Assembly (NCBI GenBank): GCA_015491905.1
Contig: WGGC01000029.1
Coordinates: 1 to 64,000, forward strand
DNA from: Bacteroidales bacterium
Lineage (GTDB): Bacteria > Bacteroidota > Bacteroidia > Bacteroidales > F082
Length of the DNA: 64,000 nt
Direction of reading: 5' to 3'
Made by a program: the position numbers and the translations under genes. The notes under the pieces were generated by a model. It searched no databases and was not told the DNA's origin. It saw only the letters and a program-made list of their open reading frames with translations. Every line of letters begins with the position of its first letter. Position 1 is the stretch's first letter. Of this stretch, positions 17,263-26,290 are shown in pieces.

Positions 17263-19902
17263 ATGATAGTTAAAAGAAGATGTTATTTATCACTATTGAT
17301 TTTATCTTTTCTTGCACCTTTATTGAGTTACGGTCAAGATACTATAAAAATTAAAGACTATGTAGCTGAAAGGGTAATTGGAAAACCTCCTGTTATAAAT
17401 GGAAAATTAAATGATGAAGCCTGGACTCATCAAAAATGGGGAGGTCATTTTTTTCAATATCAACCATACAATGGAGCCAAACCTTCTCAAAAAACAGTTT
17501 TTAAAGTTTTATACGATAACAATAACATTTATGTAGGCATACGTTGCTGGGATAATCATCCGGATAAAATTGTCAAGCGGCTGTCTCGCCGTGACCAGAT
17601 TGACGGTGATTGGATAGGTGTTGCATTTGACAGCTATAATGATAACCTTACGGCTTTTGCCTTTGCTGTAAGTGCTGCAGGAGTAAAATTCGATGGTAAG
17701 TTTACCAATGATAATAATATGGATGCTACATGGAATCCGGTGTGGTATGTTAAAACCAGTATTGATGAAAAAGGGTGGGTTGCAGAAATGAGCATTCCTC
17801 TTTCGCAATTGCGATTTTCCCGTAAAAAAAATATGTCATGGGGTTTCCAGGTGATTCGTAATATCTTTAGGAAACAGGAAGAAGATACCTGGCAGTTTGT
17901 TCCTAAAGGGGTTTCAGGGTGGGTAAGTCGTTTTGGGATTCTATCAGGACTAAAAGGAATAAAGCCAAAAAAGGAGATTGCACTTATGCCTTATGTGATG
18001 GGTAAACTTAAAACAGAACCCCCTGTTGCCGGAGACCCTTTTGCAACCGGAAAAACATGGGGTGGGTCTGCCGGTTTGAACGGGAAAGTTGCATTGACAA
18101 ACTATCTAACATTAAATTATGCTATTAATCCAGACTTTGGGCAGGTTGAAGCTGACCCCGCGCAGGTTAATCTCTCAGCATTCGAAATTTATTACCAGGA
18201 GCGGCGGCCTTTTTTTGTTGCGGGAAAAAGCTTGTTCACCTTCCCAATTTCAGCAGGGGGTTGGCAAGGCAGGAATAACTTGTTTTATTCCAGGCGAATA
18301 GGGCGTTATCCGCAATATTATCCAAGCTTAGGATCCGGTGAATATGCAAAACTACCCGAAGCTACCCGTATTTTAGGTGCTGTTAAACTCTCAGGGAAAA
18401 CCAGTTCTGGATGGTCTATAGGAATTTTAGAAAGTGTAACGTCCAGAGAGTTTGCTAAAATTGATAGTGCAGGTACCCGATTTAAAGAAGCTGTGGAACC
18501 CTTGTCAAATTATTTTAATACCCGTATACAAAAGGATTTTAATAATGGTAATACAACAATTGGTGGTATGATGACTGCCACTAACAGAGTTATTAAATCA
18601 CCACAATTATTATTTTTGCCTAATGCTGCCTATACGGGAGGATTGGATTTTAATCATTTCTGGAAAAGCCGTTCCTATAAATTCTCTGCAAAAATGATAG
18701 CCAGTTCCATCTCAGGGAGTACGGAGGCTATAACAGATTTACAGAAAGCTCCCCAGCGTTATTACCAACGACCAGACAGTTATAAAAAAGTGGATACGGC
18801 ACTCCACATTTTGCAAGGTACCGGGTTAAGCTTTCAGCTTGCGAGGGTTGGAGGAGGACATTGGACTTATGGTATCAATGTAAACATGGTGAGTCCCGGT
18901 TTGTCTTTGAATGATCAGGGATATTTACGCATGGCGGACATTATCCAGCAATCTTCTTGGGTGAGCTATTCCATTTGGGAGCCATTTAGTATTTTTAACA
19001 GCATGAATTATGCTATCTCTCAATGGTCAGGATATGCTTTTTCAGGCAGGCGAACTTTTTCCGGGGCTAATCTGCATGCTGAATTCCGGTTTAAAAATTT
19101 TATGGGCCTTAGTATAGGAATCATGCGTAGTGGTTATGAACTTGACCGTCATGAGCTACGTGGAGGGCCTTCTTTTTTAAAACCCGGCGGATGGGGTTAT
19201 TCTGCAGGTATTTTTAGTAACCAGAGTAAAAACTTGGTGGTTGGTATCCATTATAATCAACGATGGGGTGACCAGTCTGAAAGAGCAGGAAAATCTGTAG
19301 GTATCCAAATTTCATATCAACCTTTTCCTTTTATTAAGTTGGTATTTAGCCCGGGTTTAAATCAATCTTTTTCCTCTTCGCAATATGTTGGCACCTACTC
19401 GTTCCATAACCAGACAGATTATGTGCTAGCTTCCATTCATCAGACTTCTTTATCAGCAAGCTTACGTATCAATTTGTCTTTTAGTCCGGATATGTCACTA
19501 GAGTACTGGGGAAGGCCTTATTTGTTTGCAGCAAAATATTCGGGTTTTAAGAAGTTGGAACATCCGGATCAACGAAATTTTGCTAGCCAGTTCCATATTT
19601 TTTCTCCTAACCAAATTCACTATTCTGCTGCTTCTAATGAATATGTCGTAGATGATACCGGAGACGGTTCGGCAGATTTTTATATTTCCAATCCCAATTT
19701 TAATGTCATGGATTTTCAGTCTAATATGGTCTTTCGCTGGGAGTTTGTTCCGGGGTCAACCTTATATTTGGTTTGGTCACAAAACCGATCTGGATATACT
19801 AGTGAGGGTTATTTTCAGCCCGGACCTGATTTGACCGGTTTAGCTAATTTGCAATCAACAAATATTTTTCTATTAAAATTATCTTACCGAATTAGTATGT
19901 AA
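17263..19902 (+). CDS. CBM9-like/DUF5916 outer-membrane protein
   Basis: From the start at 17263 this is an ~879-residue exported protein with a Sec signal peptide (LLILSFLAPLLSYGQ). After it comes a carbohydrate-binding family 9-like domain of ~200 residues (GKLNDEAW, VLYDNNNIYVGIRCWD, AEMSIPLSQLRF). The rest is DUF5916 with many alternating strands, probably an outer-membrane beta barrel. NPDFGQVEADPAQVNLSAFE is the usual DUF5916 signature, and it ends in KLSYRISM. The function of the family is unknown. It is single and convergent with the RRM gene. Confidence 0.85.
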   Translation: MIVKRRCYLSLLILSFLAPLLSYGQDTIKIKDYVAERVIGKPPVINGKLNDEAWTHQKWGGHFFQYQPYNGAKPSQKTVFKVLYDNNNIYVGIRCWDNHPDKIVKRLSRRDQIDGDWIGVAFDSYNDNLTAFAFAVSAAGVKFDGKFTNDNNMDATWNPVWYVKTSIDEKGWVAEMSIPLSQLRFSRKKNMSWGFQVIRNIFRKQEEDTWQFVPKGVSGWVSRFGILSGLKGIKPKKEIALMPYVMGKLKTEPPVAGDPFATGKTWGGSAGLNGKVALTNYLTLNYAINPDFGQVEADPAQVNLSAFEIYYQERRPFFVAGKSLFTFPISAGGWQGRNNLFYSRRIGRYPQYYPSLGSGEYAKLPEATRILGAVKLSGKTSSGWSIGILESVTSREFAKIDSAGTRFKEAVEPLSNYFNTRIQKDFNNGNTTIGGMMTATNRVIKSPQLLFLPNAAYTGGLDFNHFWKSRSYKFSAKMIASSISGSTEAITDLQKAPQRYYQRPDSYKKVDTALHILQGTGLSFQLARVGGGHWTYGINVNMVSPGLSLNDQGYLRMADIIQQSSWVSYSIWEPFSIFNSMNYAISQWSGYAFSGRRTFSGANLHAEFRFKNFMGLSIGIMRSGYELDRHELRGGPSFLKPGGWGYSAGIFSNQSKNLVVGIHYNQRWGDQSERAGKSVGIQISYQPFPFIKLVFSPGLNQSFSSSQYVGTYSFHNQTDYVLASIHQTSLSASLRINLSFSPDMSLEYWGRPYLFAAKYSGFKKLEHPDQRNFASQFHIFSPNQIHYSAASNEYVVDDTGDGSADFYISNPNFNVMDFQSNMVFRWEFVPGSTLYLVWSQNRSGYTSEGYFQPGPDLTGLANLQSTNIFLLKLSYRISM

Positions 19903-19954
19903 TAAATGTTTGATACGTATTTTGAAAGTTATAATTTTGTAAAATTCAGTATAA

Positions 19955-19990
19955 AAAAAAGAGACTGTCAAATAAGATAGTCTCTTTTTT
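19955..19990. terminator. Bidirectional terminator
   Basis: A perfect 12-bp stem, AAAAAAGAGACT (19955-19966) with AGTCTCTTTTTT (19979-19990), has A and T tracts on either side. It serves the convergent DUF5916 and RRM genes. Confidence 0.88.
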
Positions 19991-20011
19991 GTAGTTCTTC
20001 AGCCTAATGTG

Positions 20012-20272
20012 CTAACGATCTCTTCTTGGAGGCCTGGCTTCGTTAACAACCAAATCTCTTCCGTTTAGATTGTATCCGTTTAGTGCAGAAATTGCATTTT
20101 CTGCTTCGCTATCATCAGCGAAAGTTACAAAACCAAAACCTTTTGAACGATTGGTGAATTTATCTTTTAAGATAATTAAATCTTCTACTTCACCATGTTG
20201 GGAAAAAAGGTTACGTAAGTCATCTTCACTTGCACTCCACGCAATATTCCCAACGAATAATTTTTTTGACAT
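20012..20272 (-). CDS. RNA recognition motif (RRM) protein
   Basis: This is an 86-residue single RRM. RNP2 is LFVGNI (about 5-10) and RNP1 is KGFGFVTF (about 44-51). It ends with a short Arg-rich tail (RPPRRDR). Small single-RRM proteins are common in Bacteroidota and cyanobacteria and bind single-stranded RNA; several respond to cold. The target here is unknown. Confidence 0.92.
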   Translation of the reverse strand: MSKKLFVGNIAWSASEDDLRNLFSQHGEVEDLIILKDKFTNRSKGFGFVTFADDSEAENAISALNGYNLNGRDLVVNEARPPRRDR

Positions 20273-20896
20273 AACAGTTAATTAATTAAATAAAACAAAA
20301 ACGAAAAAATGTAAATAAAAAGCTATTCAATTACTTAAGGAGATCTTTATTTTCATTAATCCTGTACAAACATACAAATTTTATTCGAGGAGACTTATTT
20401 TTCTATATATTTTTTTTATCCGTGCCAGGAACCTGTATATTTTAATATATGCCTTCTGATTTAATGCTTTTTTATTCAAAATATTATAGTAGAAACAGTA
20501 TTTAATGTCCTTTTATGAATAGTGAGTTAAGTGTTGTTTGCAAAATAAATAAAAATGCCTCTTAAACTATGGTTTATTTAAATGTATAATGTATAATGTA
20601 TGGTCAGAGTTTATACTTTTATCTTGATTTTATGATATTTGATATAATATCTTTAAAAACGATTTGTCAAATTATTATTTAGACAGGTTATATATTAATA
20701 ATTTTTTTTAACTTTAATTAAGAAATTATTACTTTTGATTCAAACAAGGTAAAATTTTAATATATTGATATTGAGGTGTATATAAAAAAGCAACCAGGTA
20801 CCTATTTAATTGATTTAATAAAAGGCAAGTGTTTTTAATAAAAAAGTTTAAGATTTAAACTGTTTACGAATAATTTCTAATTTAAATTTATACAAT
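20273..20896. promoter_or_regulatory. Intergenic region upstream of the nos cluster
   Basis: These 624 bp separate the divergent RRM gene and the first nos gene. A -7 box TACTTTTG lies at 20730-20737, giving a leader of ~155 nt. A three-fold 7-bp tandem repeat (ATGTATA) lies at 20582-20601. GATAT-N8-ATATC lies near 20641. I do not see a convincing FNR/CRP site (TTGAT-N4-ATCAA). The rest is plain AT-rich sequence. Confidence 0.4.
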
Positions 20897-23203
20897 ATGA
20901 TGTTATCTACAAAACGTTTTATTTTGATGAGCATAGTTATTTTTATAACTGGTTTATTTGCTGAGCCGATAACGGCTCAGCAAACGCTCAAAGATGTTAA
21001 ACAACAGCGAGGGTTGTCAAATGCCGATATATTGGCTGCCGTAAAAACCTTTATGCCCCGAGGAGGTAGAGATGAGTATTTTGGCTTTGCCGGCACCGGT
21101 AATTCAGGTACTATGATCGTTTATGGAATTCCCTCTATGCGTATTTATAAATACGTTGGTGTGTTTTCACCGGAACCATGGCAGGGATACGGCTATGATG
21201 ATGAAAGCTCATTGATGCTTAAAAAGGGATCTTTAGATGATAAAATTGATTGGTATGGAGATATGCGATATCCTGCATTATCAGAAACAAATGGCAATTA
21301 TGATGGAAAACATTTGTTTTATTCTGACGGGGCTAATTCTCGTATTGCTTTAATTGATTTAAAGGATTTTGAGACTAAACAGGTTTTAAGTAATCCTCTT
21401 TTTATTTCTTCTTATCCTGAAGCTGCAGTAACCCCAAATACTGAATATGTAATTCAGACAAGCCAATTTCCATCACATTGGGCAGGAGATATTTCTGATC
21501 TAGATAGGGATATAAAATTGGCAAATCCAAAGAAATTTCATGATGCAGGTGGAGAATATTACGAATATGATAAAAAGTTTCGTTCGGGAATTACATTTTG
21601 GAAATTCCAAGAGGGTAGTGGTAAATCAGAATCAGGTCATGAAGGCCGTATTCTTAAAGAATTGTCATTTACTTTGGAATTGCCACCATTTACAATGGGA
21701 TATTTTGATGTGGGTAAATTTGACAGTAAGGGATATGTTTTTGGTTCAGCCAGAAAAAATGGTAAGAATTATGTATATGTTGTAAAATATGATAACCTGC
21801 ACCTATTGAAAAACCGTCCTGTAAATGATGCTACATTAGTCTCATTTCATGATGCACTTGATTCAAATGACATTGTTATGATTCAAGTTCCTTCAGCTGC
21901 TAAAATGGTTAAGGTTTCACCAAAAGGAGAATATGTTATTGCTGTTAGTGATACTATTCGTGTTTTTGATGTAAACAAGATTATTCAAACAATGAAAAAT
22001 AAAGCGTATTCTGTTAATCGTGCAGCTGGAATTCCCGTTGTATTAGCTTCGAAAGTTGAGCATGGAGAACTGGCTTTGGGAAATGGTGTTATGGATGTTG
22101 CTTTTGATTTCCGCCCTGATATTGCTTATGCTTCAGTATTTAATGATAAAAAAATCGTACGCTGGAATTATAAAACAATGAAAAAAGAATCAGAAATAAC
22201 GGTTGATTTCAAACCGGGTCAATTGATGGTTCCACAAGGGTTATCAGCTTCTCCTCATTCCAATTATCTAACAGCTGTCGATAAAGAAGGTATTTATAAG
22301 AATTTTCTGAAAACAGGTCCTGTTCGGCCAAGTTTTCAACATTTAATTGATATTTCTGGTAATAAAATGCACGATATTTATACAATGAGTTTACCTCAAT
22401 GTAACCTTTATGGTTCAGTTGCAGTTTTAAGAACTACCATTAAGCCTATTATAAGATATCCAGTAGGAACTAATTCCAGAACAGGAGAAATTTCAGCGTA
22501 TAAAACACTTGCCGGAAAAGAAAAAATAGAGAAAAAAGGAAACAGAGTTCATGTTTTTGGAACCTTAATTCGTTCACATATTACACCTGAAATTATTGAA
22601 GTGAATCAGGGTGATGTTGTGACCATTCATTTAACTAACCTCGAACTTGCCGAAGATGAAACACATGGGTTTACTGTTGATACTTATGGAAAGCATGCCA
22701 GTTTTGAACCCGGTAAAACTGCATCAGTTACTTTTGTAGCAGATAAATCTGGTGCATTTCCTTATTATTGTACCGAGTTTTGTTCAGCATTGCATCTTGA
22801 AATGGAGGGTATTTTATTAGTAAAGCCTAAAGGATTTAAAGGAAAAGCCGGAAAAGGCAATATACAACTTACTAAAAAAGAAATGTTGAAATATAAATCT
22901 GATTATGAAGCTAAACTTAAAGTTATTAGCCAAACACAAGATGTTATTAATGGCGTTGTAAAATGGTTGAAAGAAAACCATTACGAAAATCATCCTTATG
23001 TAAAAGCACTGGTTCAGGATGCCGTTGCTCAGTTAACTGAAGGTGCTAAAGCCAAAAAGAAATATGAAAGTTTTGCAGCCAAAGGAAGTTGGAAAGACGC
23101 TTTTTTATGGGCTGAACAATATTTTCAATATCAGGTAAAAGCTGCTGATGCAGGGCTTAGAGCTCAGAAGTTACTGAAGGAAAAACTTCAAAGTACACAT
23201 TAG
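20897..23203 (+). CDS. NosZ-like protein with intact CuA and no CuZ ligands
   Basis: This 768-residue NosZ paralogue has a Sec signal (cleavage near AQQ, residue ~29), a propeller domain and a C-terminal cupredoxin domain. The CuA site is complete: H590, then CTEFCSALHLEM with C625, C629, H633 and M636 in the family spacing (H590 to C625 is 35 residues). Glu627 sits where many NosZ have Trp, as in cytochrome oxidase subunit II. All seven CuZ histidines are replaced: R124 and Y125 (usual DTHHP is DMRYP), Y173, K336, D400, Q442 and Y505. It cannot build CuZ, so alone it should not reduce N2O. A ~130-residue helical tail follows CuA. It lies 37 nt before the complementary gene. An electron-transfer subunit is the likely role. 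Confidence 0.9.
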   Translation: MMLSTKRFILMSIVIFITGLFAEPITAQQTLKDVKQQRGLSNADILAAVKTFMPRGGRDEYFGFAGTGNSGTMIVYGIPSMRIYKYVGVFSPEPWQGYGYDDESSLMLKKGSLDDKIDWYGDMRYPALSETNGNYDGKHLFYSDGANSRIALIDLKDFETKQVLSNPLFISSYPEAAVTPNTEYVIQTSQFPSHWAGDISDLDRDIKLANPKKFHDAGGEYYEYDKKFRSGITFWKFQEGSGKSESGHEGRILKELSFTLELPPFTMGYFDVGKFDSKGYVFGSARKNGKNYVYVVKYDNLHLLKNRPVNDATLVSFHDALDSNDIVMIQVPSAAKMVKVSPKGEYVIAVSDTIRVFDVNKIIQTMKNKAYSVNRAAGIPVVLASKVEHGELALGNGVMDVAFDFRPDIAYASVFNDKKIVRWNYKTMKKESEITVDFKPGQLMVPQGLSASPHSNYLTAVDKEGIYKNFLKTGPVRPSFQHLIDISGNKMHDIYTMSLPQCNLYGSVAVLRTTIKPIIRYPVGTNSRTGEISAYKTLAGKEKIEKKGNRVHVFGTLIRSHITPEIIEVNQGDVVTIHLTNLELAEDETHGFTVDTYGKHASFEPGKTASVTFVADKSGAFPYYCTEFCSALHLEMEGILLVKPKGFKGKAGKGNIQLTKKEMLKYKSDYEAKLKVISQTQDVINGVVKWLKENHYENHPYVKALVQDAVAQLTEGAKAKKKYESFAAKGSWKDAFLWAEQYFQYQVKAADAGLRAQKLLKEKLQSTH

Positions 23204-23240
23204 GAGATTATAATATTTAATTTTAAAATAATTAAGAAAT

Positions 23241-25622
23241 ATGAATATGAAAAAATTTAGTACGTATATAAGTCTTTTTATGGCAACATTAATTATTTCT
23301 TCCCTATTGGTTTTTACCGGTTGCGGTGGAAAGAAGAAGTCTGCCGTTGAAGAAATTGGCGCTCCCAGAGGCGACGAGTCTTTTGGGCAAGTAATTAAAA
23401 GACGAGGATTAACTTCAGATGATATTTTAGCTGCTGCCAAAACATATACTCCTGATCATGTGCAGGATGAATATGTAACTGTTAACTCTGGGGGTCAGGA
23501 AGGTAATTTACCAACCTATTTAGTTCCTTCTATGAGATTAGTAAAATATACTCCTACAAACACCAGAAACCCTTATGATGGATATGGCTATTCAACAGAG
23601 ACCTATGGGTTGATGCGTCAAGGATTTATTGATGGACATCAAATTCTTTGGGGCGATACCCATCATCCTGGGATTTCTGAAACCAATGGAGATTATAATG
23701 GAAAATGGTTAGTAATTAATGATAAAGCTAACCCTAGATTATTTGTTGTCGATTTAAAGGATTTCGAGCCTAAGCAGGTAATAAAAAATCCACTTTTTAG
23801 ATCCGACCATGGTGGATGTTTCTTTACACCAAATTCTGAATATATAATGGAAGCTTCTCAGTATCCTGCTCCGTTTGACCATAAGTACTATCCTTTGAAT
23901 GATGTTAACTTTAGAAAATACTGGCGCGGAGGGTTAACTTATTGGAAATTTGATAACGAAAATGGTAGAATTGATAAAAAGAATTCTTTTACTTTTGAAT
24001 TTCCACCATATACTCAGGATCTTTCTGATGCAGGGAAAAATGCTAGTTATGGCTGGGGATTTACCAATTCATTTTGTACTGAAATGTATATTGGTGGAGA
24101 TATGCAGGGACGTCCTCCTTTTGAAGCTGGCTGTTCCTCAAGAGATGTCGATTATCTACATGTTACCAATTGGAAAAAGGCTGCTGAATTAGTGAAGCAG
24201 GGAAAATATAAACTTATAAATGGAATGAAAGTTATTCCTATTAAAGAAGCTATTAAATATGGTATTCTCTTTTTAATTCCTGAACCTAAGTCTCCCCATG
24301 GTGTTGATGTTGATCCAACCGGTGATTATATTCTTGTTGCCGGGAAATTAGATTCGCATGTATGGGTGTATTCATTTAAAAAAATAATGAATGCTATTAA
24401 AAATAAAGATTTTGAAGGATATGATTCATATGGAATTCCAATTATTGCTTTAAAAACTGCTTTGCATGGTAGCGTTGAAGTTGGATTAGGTCCATTGCAT
24501 AATCAATTCGACCCTGTTAAAGGTGTTGTGTATACCTCTGTTTATGTTGATTCATGGACAACAAAATGGGATTACATTAATTTAAAGGTACTTGATCATG
24601 TGTCTTCTAATTACAATATAGGTCACCTTGTTTCTACTCATGGCGATACTAAACATCCTCAAGGTAAGTATTTAATTGAGTTAGATAAATTGTCAATAGA
24701 TAGATTTAATCCGGTAGGACCTTTACATCCCCAGAATCATCAACTTATCGATATCTCTGGTGATAAAATGAAGATTATTTATGACATGCCTCTGCCTATG
24801 GGTGAACCACATTATACAGTTATGTTTAATAAAGATTTATTACACACTATTGATAAATATCCTGTAGGTACTGATATTGTTTCCCTAAAAAAAGCTTCGT
24901 ATGCTGTAACTCCCGGAAATGAACATACAAATCGCTCTAAAAGAACTGTCGAAGTTTTTGGTACCATTCAGAATGGAAAGGTTGTCCCTGAAAATATTAG
25001 AGTTAAACAAGGTCAAAAAGTTATAATTCACCTTACAAATGTTGGCCAAACAGAATTAGATCATTATGTTTATGAAATTGCTTCTTACGATAAACAATAT
25101 AGATGGCGCCCCGGAGAAACCGCAACTTTACAATTTGTTGCTACTAAAGCCGGTATGTATCCTTTAATGTTAGATGACATATCTTCACCTGAAGGAAGAA
25201 AATTACAAGGCTATTTACAAGTCAGTTATCGTCCGGCAGCTGAAAAAGCCAGACTACTTGCTTTTTCTAAACGAATCCAAAAGGATAATGAAATGCAGAA
25301 GTTTCAACCTTCAGCAATTGAGTTGAAAAATTTATTGCCCGGTGAACTTGAATTCCTTAATTACGGATGTACTGCATGCCATAAATTTGGTAAAGATTTT
25401 AATGGTCCTGATTTGTTAATGGTAGATAAAAGACGTTCTGATAAATGGTTGAAGTCATGGATTATGAATCCTGAAAAACATATGAAAGAAGCAGATATCC
25501 AGGCTATGCGTAATAAATATAAACTTGCTATGCCAAATCAAAATGTTTCTTCTTCTGATGCTGATAAAATTATTAAGTATTTGAAAGCTAAATCAACCGA
25601 ATTTTTAAAACAACAACAATAA
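23241..25622 (+). CDS. nosZ: NosZ with intact CuZ, degenerate CuA and fused cytochrome c (lipoprotein)
   Basis: This 793-residue Sec-type nitrous oxide reductase is predicted to reduce N2O to N2 in the periplasm. The signal peptide ends in a lipobox (FTGCGG, Cys ~28), so it should be membrane-anchored. All seven CuZ histidines are present: H141 and H142 (DTHHP), H190 (SDHGG), H353 (SPHG), H420 (GLGPLH), H462 (IGH) and H524 (GEPH). The cupredoxin domain keeps only H608. The CuA loop is replaced: L644 and S648 at the two Cys positions, G652 for His, L655 for Met. A C-terminal cytochrome c domain has CTACH (710-714) and a likely axial M764. Clade II NosZ with a cytochrome tail normally keeps CuA, so this loss is unusual. 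Its partner is probably the upstream paralogue. Confidence 0.92.
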   Translation: MNMKKFSTYISLFMATLIISSLLVFTGCGGKKKSAVEEIGAPRGDESFGQVIKRRGLTSDDILAAAKTYTPDHVQDEYVTVNSGGQEGNLPTYLVPSMRLVKYTPTNTRNPYDGYGYSTETYGLMRQGFIDGHQILWGDTHHPGISETNGDYNGKWLVINDKANPRLFVVDLKDFEPKQVIKNPLFRSDHGGCFFTPNSEYIMEASQYPAPFDHKYYPLNDVNFRKYWRGGLTYWKFDNENGRIDKKNSFTFEFPPYTQDLSDAGKNASYGWGFTNSFCTEMYIGGDMQGRPPFEAGCSSRDVDYLHVTNWKKAAELVKQGKYKLINGMKVIPIKEAIKYGILFLIPEPKSPHGVDVDPTGDYILVAGKLDSHVWVYSFKKIMNAIKNKDFEGYDSYGIPIIALKTALHGSVEVGLGPLHNQFDPVKGVVYTSVYVDSWTTKWDYINLKVLDHVSSNYNIGHLVSTHGDTKHPQGKYLIELDKLSIDRFNPVGPLHPQNHQLIDISGDKMKIIYDMPLPMGEPHYTVMFNKDLLHTIDKYPVGTDIVSLKKASYAVTPGNEHTNRSKRTVEVFGTIQNGKVVPENIRVKQGQKVIIHLTNVGQTELDHYVYEIASYDKQYRWRPGETATLQFVATKAGMYPLMLDDISSPEGRKLQGYLQVSYRPAAEKARLLAFSKRIQKDNEMQKFQPSAIELKNLLPGELEFLNYGCTACHKFGKDFNGPDLLMVDKRRSDKWLKSWIMNPEKHMKEADIQAMRNKYKLAMPNQNVSSSDADKIIKYLKAKSTEFLKQQQ

Positions 25623-25648
25623 AAAAGTAATTAATAAATATTTTTTTT

Positions 25649-25680
25649 AGGAGTTACAAATGTTTACTTTTGTAACTCCT
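25649..25680. promoter_or_regulatory. Perfect inverted repeat overlapping a -7 box
   Basis: AGGAGTTACAAA (25649-25660) and TTTGTAACTCCT (25669-25680) form a 12-bp perfect dyad with an 8-nt loop. The promoter-like TACTTTTG (25665-25672) overlaps the loop and right arm. An ATG at 25660 in the left arm would extend the next frame, but the -7 box makes that start unlikely. It may be an attenuating hairpin after nosZ, or an operator for the cytochrome promoter. Confidence 0.6.
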
Positions 25681-25710
25681 TTATCATTAAATAATAAAAA
25701 TAAGAAAGAG

Positions 25711-26121
25711 ATGAAAAAAATTTTCATATTTATTACAGCTGTTTTCTTTGGACTTGCTGTATTTACAGGTTGTGGAAACCATTCTGATAAAAGTAAAAAA
25801 TCAGACCATGCCAAGATTAAGACTACTACTTCGGTTGCATATACCGCTAATATTGAGCATGGAAAGGCTATTTATAATAAGGTTTGTATAGCTTGTCATA
25901 TGACTGGTGTTGCTGGTGCCCCTGCCTTGAAAAACAAAGCACGCTGGGAAGAAATTGCAAAAAAAGGTATGAAACAGTTACATAAAGATGCTATTGATGG
26001 GTTTACAGGTAAACATGGTGTTATGCCACCAAAAGGTACATGCACAACCTGCTCCGATCAGGATATATATGATGCTGTTGCATATATGTTAAATAAAGCA
26101 GGAGTTACTGCAAAAAAATAG
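25711..26121 (+). CDS. Small lipoprotein cytochrome c of the nos cluster (NosC/cytochrome c5-like)
   Basis: From the ATG at 25711 this is a 136-residue monoheme cytochrome with a lipoprotein signal (FTGCGN, Cys21). The heme motif is CIACH (59-63), and M105 in HGVMPPKG is the probable axial ligand. A Cys pair in CTTCSD gives a c5-like look. It should be held at the outer face of the inner membrane and pass electrons to the NosZ pair. It follows the second nosZ by 88 nt with its own -7 box and ends at a strong terminator. Confidence 0.85.
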   Translation: MKKIFIFITAVFFGLAVFTGCGNHSDKSKKSDHAKIKTTTSVAYTANIEHGKAIYNKVCIACHMTGVAGAPALKNKARWEEIAKKGMKQLHKDAIDGFTGKHGVMPPKGTCTTCSDQDIYDAVAYMLNKAGVTAKK

Positions 26122-26136
26122 AGTTATAAAAAATTT

Positions 26137-26176
26137 AAAAGAGAATTCAATATTTAAATATTGTATTCTCTTTTTT
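26137..26176 (+). terminator. Intrinsic terminator after the nos cytochrome gene
   Basis: A nearly perfect 38-nt palindrome (26137-26174, one T-T mismatch per arm) is followed by more T. It should reduce read-through from nosZ into nosB. Confidence 0.82.
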
Positions 26177-26290
26177 GTAAATAATGACTGAAGTTTTATC
26201 TGTTGTCTTAAAAAATATTAATTTAAACAGTCTAAAACCTGGTTATATATTTTATGAAAATATAGATGTAGGCTTGATAATTACATACTT

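Noticed and set aside
20582-20602. Tandem ATGTATA repeat as a CRISPR or origin element
   Set aside because: Only three short units with no spacers; it is a simple sequence repeat.
20897-23203. First NosZ-like gene as a decaying pseudogene
   Set aside because: The frame is intact over 768 codons, has a good signal peptide and a perfect CuA site, and its lesions are confined to the CuZ ligands while the flanking propeller sequence (SETNGNYDG, LIDISGNKM) is kept.
20897-25622. One nosZ split in two by a frameshift
   Set aside because: Each gene encodes a complete propeller plus cupredoxin domain, so they are paralogues and not halves.
25660-25710. Longer start for the nos cytochrome gene at 25660
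   Set aside because: This stretch overlaps a -7 box and a dyad, and the lipoprotein signal begins naturally at 25711.
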